The notes under the pieces: generated by a model | Databases searched by the model: none | Seen by the model: only the letters and a program-made list of their open reading frames with translations | Told to the model about the DNA's origin: nothing | In this document: positions 32,437-41,864 of the stretch, in pieces | How positions within the stretch are numbered: position 1 is the first letter of the stretch | How the letters are laid out: every line of letters starts with the position of its first letter | Position numbers and translations under genes: made by a program | DNA from: an uncultured Oscillospiraceae bacterium | Lineage (GTDB): Bacteria > Bacillota > Clostridia > Oscillospirales > Oscillospiraceae | Reading direction: 5' to 3' | DNA: 42,089 bases | NCBI GenBank assembly: GCA_947589545.1 | Contig: CANQBA010000033.1 | Location: forward strand, 1 to 42,089

Positions 32437-32550
32437 CTACGCCTGATCCATCGTCTGCTTATCCCTGATTGGGCGCGCGAAATCATAGCTATATTCATTG
32501 CTGAACATAGGCTGGCGCTCGTACCGATAAACAAACATGGCAACGATCAT
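32437..32550 (-). CDS. 37-residue protein, function unknown
   Basis: MIVAMFVYRYERQPMFSNEY followed by SYDFARPIRDKQTMDQA. I do not recognise it. Support for a real gene: an AAAGGA site eight bases before ATG 32550, a good minus-strand promoter 47 bases further up (32625-32597), and a terminator after the stop. A second in-frame ATG lies at 32568. The N-terminus is slightly hydrophobic, too short for a sure membrane span; the rest is rich in Tyr, Arg and Asp. It may instead be the coding part of a regulatory RNA. It lies between the XRE regulator and the SEC-C gene. Confidence 0.55.
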   Translation of the reverse strand: MIVAMFVYRYERQPMFSNEYSYDFARPIRDKQTMDQA

Positions 32551-32596
32551 GGCGTTGGTTCCTTTCATCAGATTGGCCCTTTGGCCTTACGACAGC

Positions 32597-32625
32597 AGTA
32601 TAGCACAAAGCTTTCGGTTTGTCAT
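32597..32625 (-). promoter_or_regulatory. Promoter of the 37-codon gene
   Basis: ATGACA (32625-32620), 17-base spacer, TATACT (32602-32597) with an upstream TGC giving an extended -10. Five of six matches in each box. Confidence 0.68.
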
Positions 32626-32722
32626 TAAACTTGTGGGGTAATTTTGAAAAAAATTGCGAAAACGGTCGGCGCGTTAGCTGCAGGAAACGGAGATCATCGC
32701 GCTTCCCATGCTCGCCAATCTC

Positions 32723-32751
32723 TTGCATATAAGCCGAAAGCGTGCTAAAAT
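32723..32751 (+). promoter_or_regulatory. Promoter of the SEC-C protein gene
   Basis: TTGCAT (32723-32728), 17-base spacer, TAAAAT (32746-32751) with an extended TGC. It lies 34 bases before ATG 32785, leaving a short leader. Confidence 0.6.
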
Positions 32752-32784
32752 GATCCTGTAAAAACTTTTTTGGCGGGGTACGCT

Positions 32785-34059
32785 ATGGAACCAAACGAGA
32801 TCATGGAACAGCTTTCAGTGTTCGGCCAGGACAAGCCCGTTCCCAGGGAGGCGCTGGCGGAGGCCGCGCGGCAGAAGGAGGCTTTGACGCCTCTGCTGCT
32901 GGGCCGGCTCGACTGGCTTTGGGAGAACGTACAGGCGCGGGGAAATGAGATCTGCGGCGAACCGGAGTACAACCAGGGCTGGTACGCGTTCTTTCTGCTT
33001 GCCCAATTCCGGGAAAAGCGGGCGTATCCCAAGCTCATACGCCTTCTGCGTCTGGACGAGGCTCTGTTGGAGATCGCCTTTGGCGACGAGGTCTGCAACG
33101 CGGGCAATCTGCTGTACAGTACTTACGACGGGGATCTGGAAGCGGCCATGTCCCTGGCCGCCGACGATTCTCTGGATCCCTTTGCCCGGAATGCGGCGCT
33201 CAACCTTATGTGTGGGCTGGCCGCCGACGGGCGCATGACCCGCGAGACGCTGGCCAGCTTCATCCGGGAGCGTCTGGCCGCCATCGGGGACGGTGAACAT
33301 GAGGAGCTGTTCGCGGCCTTCCTTGCCAACCTGACGGCGGACGCGGGTCTTTTCGAGCTGACGGAGGATTTTCGGCGGGCTTACCGTCAGGAGAAGGTGG
33401 ATCGCACATTTTTAGGGGACTTTGACGGTTTCCTTGACATGCTTTTTGACGGCCCGAAGCACCATGAGCAAACGCGATATATAGAGGACGCCGCCACGGA
33501 GCTGGCCGGCTGGGCCTGTTTTGAGCGGGAAAAGCCCTCACAGCCGGACATTCTCGAGATCCGGAGCTGGAAGGTGGGGCGGAACGACCCCTGCCCCTGC
33601 GGGAGCGGTAAAAAGTTCAAGAAATGCTGTCCTCCCACGCTGGAGGAGTGGGGACTCGAGATGAAGCCGTACGAGGAACGGGAGCGGGACGCGTACCCGC
33701 CCCTCACAGGCCGGAATGGCCGCCCGGGTCTGGCCGAACTTTACAGCCGGGACGCCATCGCCGTTGACGAGCCGGCGTATCGGGCCCTGAAGCTGCTCCA
33801 CGGCCCCCTCTTCCGGTCGCGCGCGGAGGATCGTCAGGCGAAACGGCAGGCCAGGGATCTCCTTTGGAACGCGTTTCAGAAGACGCGGCGGATCTGCGCG
33901 GAGCAGGGCATTCGAACACTCGAGGAATTTGATGAAAAGTACCATATACACTACGACTGCGCTCAGTGGCTGGAGCCGCTGTCGGAGCTTTTGGACAACG
34001 AGGAACCGCGCCGGCGGGAGGTGACGGCCTTTCTCGGGGGCCAGGTCGGCGGCATCTGA
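32785..34059 (+). CDS. SEC-C motif protein (DUF1186-like)
   Basis: 424 residues from ATG 32785. The first ~230 residues are alpha-helical repeats (WENVQARGNEICGEPEYNQG; AYPKLIRLLRLDEALLEIAF; MSLAADDSLDPFARNAALNL) like the DUF1186 family. Around residue 265 is a clear SEC-C zinc motif, KVGRNDPCPCGSGKKFKKCC, the same kind that ends SecA and marks YecA-type proteins. The rest is charged and helical. Function unknown; SEC-C proteins are often linked to protein quality control or secretion, which is only a family statement. It is a single gene with its own promoter and a terminator after it. Confidence 0.82.
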   Translation: MEPNEIMEQLSVFGQDKPVPREALAEAARQKEALTPLLLGRLDWLWENVQARGNEICGEPEYNQGWYAFFLLAQFREKRAYPKLIRLLRLDEALLEIAFGDEVCNAGNLLYSTYDGDLEAAMSLAADDSLDPFARNAALNLMCGLAADGRMTRETLASFIRERLAAIGDGEHEELFAAFLANLTADAGLFELTEDFRRAYRQEKVDRTFLGDFDGFLDMLFDGPKHHEQTRYIEDAATELAGWACFEREKPSQPDILEIRSWKVGRNDPCPCGSGKKFKKCCPPTLEEWGLEMKPYEERERDAYPPLTGRNGRPGLAELYSRDAIAVDEPAYRALKLLHGPLFRSRAEDRQAKRQARDLLWNAFQKTRRICAEQGIRTLEEFDEKYHIHYDCAQWLEPLSELLDNEEPRRREVTAFLGGQVGGI

Positions 34060-34108
34060 TGCGCGCGAGGAAACCGGCAAAACAGTGAAGTAAAATCAAA
34101 TATTCTGA

Positions 34109-34148
34109 GCCGCTCATGATCCTTTTCATGGGCGGCTTCCTCTATTTT
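34109..34148 (+). terminator. Terminator after the SEC-C gene
   Basis: GCCGCTCATG (34109-34118) pairs with CATGGGCGGC (34127-34136), nine of ten positions, followed by TTCCTCTATTTT. Confidence 0.7.
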
Positions 34149-34244
34149 AAGACGCGCTCATCTGTTCGCGCCCATCCGCCCGGTTTTCTGAATCCTGCAT
34201 CCGGTATTTTCGGAAAAATGCGCCGGATAAACCGGCGCGGGGGA

Positions 34245-34273
34245 TTGCCACGCCGGTAAATATGGTGTATAAA
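34245..34273 (+). promoter_or_regulatory. Promoter of the broken surface-protein gene
   Basis: TTGCCA (34245-34250), exact 17-base spacer, TATAAA (34268-34273). The boxes look intact although the gene behind them is destroyed. A GCGCCGG/CCGGCGC hairpin lies just upstream (34220-34238). Confidence 0.6.
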
Positions 34274-34339
34274 ATCCGTGATTATACGCGAACCTGTCGG
34301 AATTTGACGGGCGGCGCGTCATGGCGGGAGGATGCCGGT

Positions 34340-36888
34340 ATGAAAAAAACGTGCGGAAGGATCCTGTATGCGCTTTTGATACTTCTTCTGACGGCGCAGA
34401 CCACGCCCCAGGCGGCTTTCGGCGTCCCCGACGCTCTGTCCGGCGGGATCGTCCTGCCGGCCGGCGCAAGGCCGGCGGGCGTTCTCTACGCCCAGGCCCG
34501 ATCCAACGCGGTGGACGCCACCGTGGATTCGCTTATATAATACTACATGGACTCCGAGTATTCCGTTACCTACACCGGCTTTGTCCAGCAGCACCCCATC
34601 TACGCCATCGCCAGCGCCTATGTTAACGTGACCTTGGGCAATTATGCCGCCACCAACGTTGACCGGTATCCGTTTTATATGGAGCCCAAGGCCGGCTATA
34701 CCTGGCAGGACGGCACTGTCACCCCCAGATTCGTGGTGTGGCACATCACCAAGGCGAACCCCACGGGCGCCCTCCCGTCCCTCACCGTGGAGCCGTACAG
34801 CGAAACGCCGTACGCCCTCACCGGCGGCATCTATCTGATGGAGGGCGGCAACAAGACCGTCTACCCCACCCTGCCGGCCGCCTACAACGCCCTCCCGGAC
34901 AGCGGCGGAACCATTTACATTCAAGGAGAGGTGACCGTCACCTCCGGCCTGGAGACAGTCCCCGGCAAGCTGGTGAAGCTGCTGGGCAAGAAGGGGGCCG
35001 TCCTGGCCCGCGACGGAAACTTCTCCACCGTCACGGTCACGGACGGCGCGTCCCTGACCGTGGAAAATCTTACGATGACCTCCGCCTCCGGCACGGCGGC
35101 GAACGGCGGTGCCATCAACGTTCAGGGCGGTTCCCTGACCCTGGCGGACGGCGTCGTTCTCACCGGCAACAAGGCGCCCGGCTATGGGCGCGGTCTACGT
35201 GCCGGCAAAGGCCGCCAGCGTCACCGTGGGCGACATTCACCCTTCAAAACAACTCTGCCGCCTTCGGCGGCGGCATCTTCCTGGAGGACAGCGCGACAGT
35301 CACCGTCTCCGGGCGTATGAGCCGCAGGCCGGCGGCCTCTCCGTCAAGAGCGCCAATACCATCGCCGCCGCCCTTCAAAACGCGGACAGCTCCTGGAGGG
35401 AATTTACCGATCCCCAGGCGGCCATAGACGCCGCGCAGGACGGGGACACCGTGTATTTTGCCGTCTATGAAAATGCCGGGAATCCCTCGATGAACACCAC
35501 GCAGGTGGACTCTCCAAAACGCTCACCCTTCCGGCGGGCAAGTCCCTCACCTTCTCCAACGTGAAAAAATATATCCCCGACAGCCCCTCCCCGATTCCCG
35601 AATATCGTACCGACGGCGTCTCCGTATCCCTCAAGCGCGCCGGCGGGAACACCGAAGCCATGATGTCCGTGCCCGCGGGGGCCGCGCTGACGCTGAAGAA
35701 CATCACCCTGGACGGCGGCGCGGTGTGGAGCGGCGGCGTCCGCAACCAGGGCGGCGGCGTGCTCACCATGGAGGGCGGGATCATTAAAGACTGCTACTTC
35801 CGGGAGGGCGGCATCATGAACGTGTGTAAGCCCGGATATGGAACCGGCTCCAACCCCTCCGTCACCGTGTCCGTCGGCAGTATAACCGGCTGTATGTCCC
35901 GACAGAAGGGCGCGGCGATCCAGACCATTTACGGCGGCGCGGCGACCGTCGTCGCCTCCGGCGCGTCCGTCACCGGCTGCCGATCTCTCCACGATCTGGG
36001 CGCGCTCTCCGTGGAGGAGGGCGGCATGCTCCAAATCACGGGCGGCTCCGTTGACGCGGGAGGCGGCCAAAACGCCGTATACTTATACAACCAATACAGT
36101 GCCGAGGACTACGCCGGCGCCGCCACAAAGCCCTTTATCGAGGGGAAGGCCCCCGGTAGGCTCATGGTCAGCGGCTCGCCCGCCGTCACCGGCAGGATCC
36201 ATGTGGGCGACTCCTGCTATGTGGTGGACACCGCAAGCCTCGCGCCGTCCTCTCTCTGGTACGGGGTCTACGCGGATCTCACGGGCCACACCGGGACATC
36301 GCTGACGCTGGATTTCACCGGCGGCGGGAAGTCCTTCGGCAAGGTGGAGGAGTGTGGCTCCGTCGCGCCCCAGTATCCCCAAGCCGCTTCCGGCGGCGCG
36401 TCCAACGTCTTCTACCTGGAGACGGAGACGGACGGCAAGACCGTCCTCACCCGCGGCGGCTACGCCCTGGAATTCTCCCAGATCGAACCCAACCGGCTTA
36501 CCGTCTCCGGTACCTGTGACGAAAGCGTTACCGGATTCACGGTGAAGATCGGGGAGCAGACGGTCAGCCTGACGGTGAAAAAGGGCGTTCTCAGCGGTGA
36601 GATCGTCTTCACCGGGGACGAGGGGACGGCGGCGTTCGCCAGCACGCTCATCCCCGTCTATGGCGATACGGAAACCGGCTTTGCCGGCCCCACGCTGGAC
36701 GTCCTTCTGCATAACAGCGCCGGCAGAACCTTTACCGCCCCGGCGGGTACCGCGTACCTGACCGATACGGGCGCTTACAAGACCTTCACCGGCGGCACCC
36801 TCCCGGAAGACGCCGCGCTGGACGGCGGAAACGCTGCCTTCCGGGTGGGGGATTCCCTGATTACCGTGCCCATGGGGCCCAGCGAGAA
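34340..36888 (+). pseudogene. Secreted beta-helix surface protein, multiply broken
   Basis: ATG 34340 begins a normal signal peptide (KKTCGRILYALLILLLTAQT). The mature sequence shows beta-helix repeats such as GGAINVQGGSLTLADGVVLT and LTLKNITLDGGAVWSGGVRN. Breaks seen: an in-frame TAA at 34538-34540 (reading continues in the same frame at MDSEYSVTYTGF), and frame changes near 35,185, 35,238, 35,312 and 35,510. The last 440 or so codons (from 35,561) are open and run without a stop into the MscS part. At least five lesions make this a clear pseudogene, not a sequencing slip. The protein was probably a surface adhesin or coat protein. Confidence 0.85.
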
Positions 36889-37546
36889 CGCCCCCACGCT
36901 GATCGCCAGCGCCGGAATCCTCTCTCTGGTCATCGGCCTCGGCGCCCAGAGCCTGGTGGCGGACATCATCGCCGGCCTGTTCATCGTACTTGAGGGCGAA
37001 AACCAGGTGGGCGACATCGTCGTCATCGACGACTGGCGCGGCACCGTGCAGGAGATCGGCGTCCGCACCACCAAGATCGTGGACGCGGGCGGCAACGTGA
37101 AGATCATCAACAACAGCGCCATCAGCTCCATCGTCAACCAGACGCAGGAGCTCTCCGTAGCCAAGGCGTACATCAGCATCGAGTACGGCGAATCGATCCC
37201 CCACGTGGAGCGGATCATCAACGAAAACCTCAAGGATATCCGGGAGCACATCTCCTCCATCGTAGACGGACCTTTCTACAAGGGTGTCAACGCCCTGGCG
37301 GCCTCCAGCGTGGATCTCCTGTTCGTAGCCAAGTGCAAGGAGGGGGACGTCTACCAGATCCAGCGCGATTTAAACCGGGAGCTGAAGCTCATGTTCGACA
37401 GCAGCCACATCAACGTCCCGTTCCCGCAGATTGCTCTGAACGAGCCCACCGTCTTCGAGGAACAGCCCGAGGCCCCTATCGACACCCGCTCCTTCGTGGA
37501 CGACCAGCGCCGCCGCTCCAAGGGCATCGAGGAAAAGACAAACTGA
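36889..37546 (+). pseudogene. Mechanosensitive channel MscS, C-terminal part fused to a beta-helix remnant
   Basis: About 218 residues with the last membrane helix and cytosolic part of an MscS channel: LIASAGILSLVIGLGAQSLV, ADIIAGLFIVLEGENQVGDI, the beta domain VVIDDWRGTVQEIGVRTTKI, NVKIINNSAISSIVNQTQEL, and a C-terminal domain to FVDDQRRRSKGIEEKTN. The first transmembrane helices are missing. In their place the frame continues upstream from the broken surface protein without a stop. No ribosome site or good start lies at the junction, so I see a deletion fusion and not a working channel. A terminator follows the stop. Confidence 0.82.
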
Positions 37547-37562
37547 CGCAATCTGGTAAACG

Positions 37563-37609
37563 AAAAACCTTCAACTCCCAACCGTCCGGGTTTGAAGCTG
37601 AAGGTTTTT
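37563..37609. terminator. Bidirectional terminator
   Basis: AAAAACCTTCA (37563-37573) pairs with TGAAGGTTTTT (37599-37609); T runs exist on both strands. It separates the MscS remnant from the sigma-factor operon. Confidence 0.75.
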
Positions 37610-37701
37610 TTGATTTTCTGACATCTCCCGCAACCGGGGAGGAGAAAAAGGGTACTTATAGGGTGAAGGGCCCTGAAAGGAAAAAGAAAGGAGGCGAAGG
37701 C

Positions 37702-38256
37702 GTGGAGGACGAGGCGATCATCGAGCTCTATTTTACCCGGGACGAGCGGGCGCTCCGGGAGACGGAGGTCAAATACGGCCCTCTCTGCCGCCAGGTGGCG
37801 AACAACATCCTGAGCGACCACCAGGACGTAGAGGAGTGTGTCAACGACGTCTACCTGGCGCTTTGGGACGCCATTCCCCCAGCAAGACCCCGGAGCCTCA
37901 AGGCCTTCGCCTCCGGTATCACCCGCCGCCAGGCCCTGAAAAGGCTCCGCCACGACACCGCCGGGAAACGCTCCGCCGGGTGCCTGGTGCCCCTCTCAGA
38001 GCTTGCGGAAGTCCTGCCGGATGAGAGCTTCAGCCCCGAGGTGGAGGACGGGGAGCTGGCCCGGCTCATCGGGAGCTTTCTCAAAAAACAGAGCCCGGAG
38101 GCCCGGTGCGTCTTTGTCCGCCGCTACTGGTACTTCGAATCCGTGCGGGATATCGCCGGACGGTACGGCTTTAGCGAAAGCAAGGTGAAATCCCTTCTGT
38201 TTCGCGGCCGGAATCATCTAAGAGATTACCTAAGAAAGGAAGGTATTCCCATATGA
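37702..38256 (+). CDS. ECF-type sigma-70 family sigma factor
   Basis: 184 residues from GTG 37702, with AAAGGAGG eight bases upstream; the frame is open much further up but without sense. Region 2 is seen as KYGPLCRQVANNILSDHQDV and EECVNDVYLALWDAIPP, and region 4 as SPEARCVFVRRYWYFESVRD then IAGRYGFSESKVKSLLFRGR. There is no region 1.1 or 3.0, so it is the short ECF type. Its stop overlaps the start of the next gene (ATGA), which encodes a membrane protein, the usual sigma/anti-sigma arrangement. It probably turns on a stress or envelope regulon and itself. Confidence 0.92.
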   Translation: MEDEAIIELYFTRDERALRETEVKYGPLCRQVANNILSDHQDVEECVNDVYLALWDAIPPARPRSLKAFASGITRRQALKRLRHDTAGKRSAGCLVPLSELAEVLPDESFSPEVEDGELARLIGSFLKKQSPEARCVFVRRYWYFESVRDIAGRYGFSESKVKSLLFRGRNHLRDYLRKEGIPI

Positions 38257-39068
38257 ATATACCGAGGATCGCCGACGTCCTGGGCCTCATCGACGAGGAT
38301 CTGCTGAATACGGAGCTTCCAAAGAGGCGGTGGGGCAAAACCGCAAAAATTCTGCTCACCGCCGCCTGTGTGTGCCTCGTTCTGGGGACAGTCAGCGCCC
38401 TCGCCGCCGGGGCGGGAACCGCGCTTCTGGCGAAGCTCCGAAAGGGGGAGGACGGCTTCGAGTCCGGCTACGACATGGCCGCCCAACTGACGCCCTTCCC
38501 GGAGGAGGCCCTGACCGGGGACATCCGGGAGGTTCCGGCCATCATCCGCCGGCAGCTGGAGGAGGCGCCCATCTGGTCAAACCAGCTCCCCAACACCTAC
38601 TACCGCAAGTTCGACACCGCCGCCCAAGCTCTGGAGTACGTGGGCCTTGCGGAACTCCAGCCCATCCGCTGGAATGTGGAGGAGACGTGGACGATCCTCC
38701 ACGTCCTTGGGGGAGCGCGTGGAGAGATTGCCGATGTGAGCATTATGACCTACTGCCAGAAGGGGGAGGTGCGCTTTCAGACCCAGGCGTGGCTGTGCAC
38801 AGAGAACGACAGCGCGGACACCACCTTCAGCGTCCGTACCACGGAGGATGTGGACTACGCGGAAGAGAGCTTCACCGCCGCCGGGGGCTTCATCTGCCAT
38901 GTGATCCGCTCCACTGCCCTGGAGAGTGGCAATGTCACCTATGACGGCTGCATCGTCCGCGCCGGCATCCTCTACACCCTCCACGCCGCCTACCCGCCCT
39001 CCGAAGAGGCCCAGGCCGATGAGCTTCTCCACACCTGGGCCAATCAGTTTGAGTCGGAAACGAGGTGA
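38253..39068 (+). CDS. Membrane-anchored anti-sigma-like protein
   Basis: 271 residues. A short cytosolic N-terminus (IPRIADVLGLIDEDLLNTEL) and one membrane span (AKILLTAACVCLVLGTVSAL) are followed by an extracellular domain of ~215 residues with DUF4367-like strands (PIRWNVEETWTILHVLGGAR; GNVTYDGCIVRAGILYTLHA). Translation is coupled to the sigma factor. No zinc-binding HxxxCxxC anti-sigma motif is present, so the anti-sigma role is inferred from position and topology. The lipoprotein gene follows after 7 bases. Confidence 0.72.
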   Translation: MNIPRIADVLGLIDEDLLNTELPKRRWGKTAKILLTAACVCLVLGTVSALAAGAGTALLAKLRKGEDGFESGYDMAAQLTPFPEEALTGDIREVPAIIRRQLEEAPIWSNQLPNTYYRKFDTAAQALEYVGLAELQPIRWNVEETWTILHVLGGARGEIADVSIMTYCQKGEVRFQTQAWLCTENDSADTTFSVRTTEDVDYAEESFTAAGGFICHVIRSTALESGNVTYDGCIVRAGILYTLHAAYPPSEEAQADELLHTWANQFESETR

Positions 39069-39075
39069 AAAAGGC

Positions 39076-39576
39076 ATGAAAAAACGACTTTTAGCGGCTG
39101 CACTGGCCGCGCTTCTCCTTTTCTCCCTCTCCGCCTGCGGAAAAAGGGCGTCGGAAAGGGACATTGAATTGGATCTGGACGCCATCGCCCAGGCCCTGTG
39201 CGCCAGCGGATATTTTTCCGGGGAAATGGCCATGATGGATCCCGAAACCGTGCCTGAGCTTTTGCTCCTGGATACAGACAGGGTCGAGGCCTCGCCGGAG
39301 GACTTGACGGACGCCAGATATTACGGCGTGACGATGGGTACATCGGCCAATCAGTTTATTTTGCTTGAGGGCGCCGATCCGAAGGCGGCGGAGCGGTTGG
39401 AAAAGGCGCTGAGGATCTATGCCGAGGATCAGAGGACGGGGTTTGAGCTCTATCTCCCGGAGCAGGCGGCGCGGTTCGAGGACTTCATCCTGGAACGCCG
39501 GGGCAGATATCTCCTCTTTGCCATAGGGGAAAACCGCGAGGCGCTGTCCGGCCTTTGCCGTCGCCTTATGATTTGA
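39076..39576 (+). CDS. DUF4358-type lipoprotein
   Basis: 166 residues from ATG 39076. The signal KKRLLAAALAALLLFSLSAC carries a lipobox (LSAC) with lipidated Cys20. The mature part (LDLDAIAQALCASGYFSGEM; DTDRVEASPEDLTDARYYGV; RLEKALRIYAEDQRTGFELY) has the layout of the DUF4358 family, whose function is unknown. It follows the sigma and anti-sigma-like genes by 7 bases and ends at a strong terminator, so it is likely part of the sigma factor's own operon. It would sit on the outer face of the membrane. Confidence 0.82.
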   Translation: MKKRLLAAALAALLLFSLSACGKRASERDIELDLDAIAQALCASGYFSGEMAMMDPETVPELLLLDTDRVEASPEDLTDARYYGVTMGTSANQFILLEGADPKAAERLEKALRIYAEDQRTGFELYLPEQAARFEDFILERRGRYLLFAIGENREALSGLCRRLMI

Positions 39577-39583
39577 CAGTCTC

Positions 39584-39615
39584 AAAAAACCGGGAGCCTT
39601 CGCTCCCGGTTTTTG
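39584..39615. terminator. Bidirectional terminator between convergent genes
   Basis: ACCGGGAGC (39589-39597) pairs perfectly with GCTCCCGGT (39602-39610), CTTC loop, with A run on the left and T run on the right. It serves the sigma operon on the plus strand and the MATE gene on the minus strand. Confidence 0.9.
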
Positions 39616-39624
39616 CTGTTTCTT

Positions 39625-40995
39625 CTACGCCGCCATGCTTCTCTTTTCGTACCACCGGTACACCGCCACCGACAGCGCCACGGTGAGGATATCCGCCCAG
39701 AGCTGGCTCCAGACGATGCCCTGCATCCCGATCAGGCGGTTAAGGATAAAGAGCATGGGGATATTGAACACCAGCCACCGCGTCACGCCCAAAAACAGCG
39801 CGTAGCGGCCCTTGCCGAAGCCGTTGAACAGGTAGACGTGGAAGAAGCTCAGGAACATCAGGGGCGTCGCCAGCACCCTGGCCCGCAAAAAGCCCGTGCC
39901 CAGCCGCACCACCTCCGGCGAGTCCTTGATGAAGAAGCTCATGATCTGTCCTGCGAACAGCTCGTAGAGCACGATGCTGACGGCGGCGCACACCAGCCCC
40001 AGGGCCATACTGTACCGCTTCGTCTCCCGCATCCGCTTAAAATTCCCGGCGGAGTAATTGTAGGCCACAATGGGCATCATCCCCTGGCAGATGCCCACGC
40101 CCACATTCAGCGGCAGGCGTTCCGCCTTCAGCACGATCCCCACCGCCGTCAGGGCGTTGCCGGAGTAGGCGCTCATCAGCCGGTCGATGACCACATAATC
40201 CAGGTCAAAAAGCAGTGTGGAGATGGCCGAGGGCAGACCCACGGTGAAAATCCCCGCGATGTTCGCCCACCGGGGGAGCTTACGCGGCGCGCACAGCCGC
40301 AAAACCGGCTGGTCGCGCATCAGCAGGATCATCACAATGAAATAGCCGCAGGCGATGCAGTTGGAAAGACACGTGGCCAGCCCTGCGCCCACGATCTCCC
40401 GCCCCGCGGGCATGAGCACGAACATAAAAAGCGGATCCAGGGCGATGTTGATAAGGCCCCCCATGGTGATGCCGAACCCGGCCTTTTTCGACTCCCCCAC
40501 GCTCCTCAACAGCGCCGCCAGGGTGTTGGAGAGCACCGTCGGCACGCCGCCCAGCGTGATGACGAAAAAGGCGTAGGCCGAGGCGTATTGAAAATTCTCC
40601 TCATCCGCCCCCAGCGCCCGCATCAGCGGCCCGTTGAAAAAGAGCACGCCCAGGGAGAACAGCGCCGCCACCAGCACGCTTATGTAGACGCTGAGGCTGA
40701 AAACCCGCCGCGCCTCCCCCGTCTCCTTCCGTCCCAGAAGCCGCGACACCAGCGCTCCGCCGCCGATGCCGGCCAGACCCGAGATGGAAAGCGAAATATT
40801 GAACACCGGCAGGATCAGCGACGCCCCGCCCACCATGGCGGCGTTGCCCGTCCTCCCGATGAAAAACGTGTCCGCGATGTTGTAGATCAGCACGATCAGC
40901 TGGCTGATCACCGTGGGCACCGCCATGGTGCGCACGGCCTGGGGCACCGGCATCGTCTCAAAAAGCGCCGTGTTTTTCCGATCCGCCGTATCCAT
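39625..40995 (-). CDS. MATE family multidrug efflux transporter
   Basis: 456 residues, the standard size, with twelve predicted membrane spans in two related halves. Family features: the start MPVPQAVRTMAVPTVISQLI and VLIYNIADTFFIGRTGN, LPVFNISLSISGLAGIGGGA, and in the second half GLPSAISTLLFDLDYVVIDR and GICQGMMPIVAYNYSAGNFK. It resembles the MepA-like branch that expels cationic drugs using a sodium or proton gradient. GGAGGTG lies before ATG 40995. It is separated from the acetyltransferase gene by 48 bases in the same direction and could be co-transcribed. A long open frame on the other strand is a shadow. Confidence 0.93.
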   Translation of the reverse strand: MDTADRKNTALFETMPVPQAVRTMAVPTVISQLIVLIYNIADTFFIGRTGNAAMVGGASLILPVFNISLSISGLAGIGGGALVSRLLGRKETGEARRVFSLSVYISVLVAALFSLGVLFFNGPLMRALGADEENFQYASAYAFFVITLGGVPTVLSNTLAALLRSVGESKKAGFGITMGGLINIALDPLFMFVLMPAGREIVGAGLATCLSNCIACGYFIVMILLMRDQPVLRLCAPRKLPRWANIAGIFTVGLPSAISTLLFDLDYVVIDRLMSAYSGNALTAVGIVLKAERLPLNVGVGICQGMMPIVAYNYSAGNFKRMRETKRYSMALGLVCAAVSIVLYELFAGQIMSFFIKDSPEVVRLGTGFLRARVLATPLMFLSFFHVYLFNGFGKGRYALFLGVTRWLVFNIPMLFILNRLIGMQGIVWSQLWADILTVALSVAVYRWYEKRSMAA

Positions 40996-41043
40996 TTCCC
41001 CACCTCCGCTTAATCTCTTTCTCCGGCGTTTCCCCGCCGCCGG

Positions 41044-41496
41044 TCACGGGATCCTCTTCACATAGACCCGGGAGAGCTCCCCGTCCATATCCTTCAGCTG
41101 CGTTATGAACTCACAGCCGTATTTCTCATATAACCCGGTGTGGTTGGTGGAGATATATACCTCTTTCACCCCCTCCCGCCCGGCCAGCCGCTGGATCTCC
41201 TGAAAGAGCAGGCCCACATAGCGGTGCCCCCGGTATTGCGGGAACGTATAGACAAACCCCATCCACGGCGTCAACTCCGTGGGCTGGATATCGTCCCATC
41301 GGGCATAGGTGCAAAAGGATATCAGCTCCTCCCCCTCCGTCAACAGAAGCACCCGGGAGCCCTCTCCCACAGCCTCGAAAAATGTTCCCCCGCTGAGAAG
41401 CTCATGCAAAAACGCCCCCGCGCCCCAGTCGCACTTCCCGATCTCCTCCAGCCAGTGCTCCCGCGGCCCGCTTTCAAAATAGTCGATTACCTTCAT
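41044..41496 (-). CDS. GNAT family N-acetyltransferase
   Basis: 150 residues. The acetyl-CoA binding core is seen as WMGFVYTFPQYRGHRYVGLL (Q/R-x-x-G-x-G/A-like loop with RGHRYVG) followed by FQEIQRLAGREGVKEVYIST and the family's ending LYEKYGCEFI. The N-terminal part is FESGPREHWLEEIGKCDWGA. Substrate unknown; protein, small amine or antibiotic are all possible. It is just upstream of the MATE gene on the same strand, suggesting a shared transcript. Confidence 0.85.
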   Translation of the reverse strand: MKVIDYFESGPREHWLEEIGKCDWGAGAFLHELLSGGTFFEAVGEGSRVLLLTEGEELISFCTYARWDDIQPTELTPWMGFVYTFPQYRGHRYVGLLFQEIQRLAGREGVKEVYISTNHTGLYEKYGCEFITQLKDMDGELSRVYVKRIP

Positions 41497-41729
41497 ATAC
41501 AGTCTCCCAAACTCCCTGTCCCCGCCGCGCGGAGGATCTATGCTTTTACTGATTTGGATAAAAAAGAGAAAGTCCTGCTCCTTAATGTTCCAATAAACCG
41601 GATTTTATACTCCTATTTGGAGCATTTGTTCCTCTACAACCGCCTTGGAAAGCAAGGACTATGTATTCGTATTCAGTTGTGACTATACGCTCAAATGGAG
41701 CGTTTGGGTAGAAAAAAGCGTCCAAGTTT

Positions 41730-41864
41730 TTAGTTGTGGGGCTGGTAGTTATCTGCTCGACAAATAGGAGTTTTTGAAGATACGCTACCATCGGCTTGGA
41801 AATATTCTCTTATCTCGTCTGCTCTCTGTGCAAGAACGTCAGGCCAAAACTGTTGTATGCTCAT
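41730..41864 (-). pseudogene. Truncated NTF2/SnoaL-like fragment
   Basis: 44 codons overlapping the preceding gene's stop (ATGA). MSIQQFWPDVLAQRADEIRE then YFQADGSVS looks like the first ~30 residues of small NTF2-like (SnoaL) proteins common in this group; the sequence then diverges into an unrelated end after a break. The area 41,497-41,729 is AT-rich and shows no further recognisable gene. Probably a remnant whose 3' part was lost. Confidence 0.5.

Noticed and set aside
34262-34340. Upstream in-frame extension of the surface-protein pseudogene from ATG 34262
   Set aside because: It begins over the -10 box of the predicted promoter; ATG 34340 has a GGGAGG site and starts a proper signal peptide.
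39613-41013. 466-codon open frame on the plus strand opposite the MATE transporter
   Set aside because: His/Arg/Gln-rich composition with no domain, exactly mirroring a clear membrane transporter; a shadow of codon bias.
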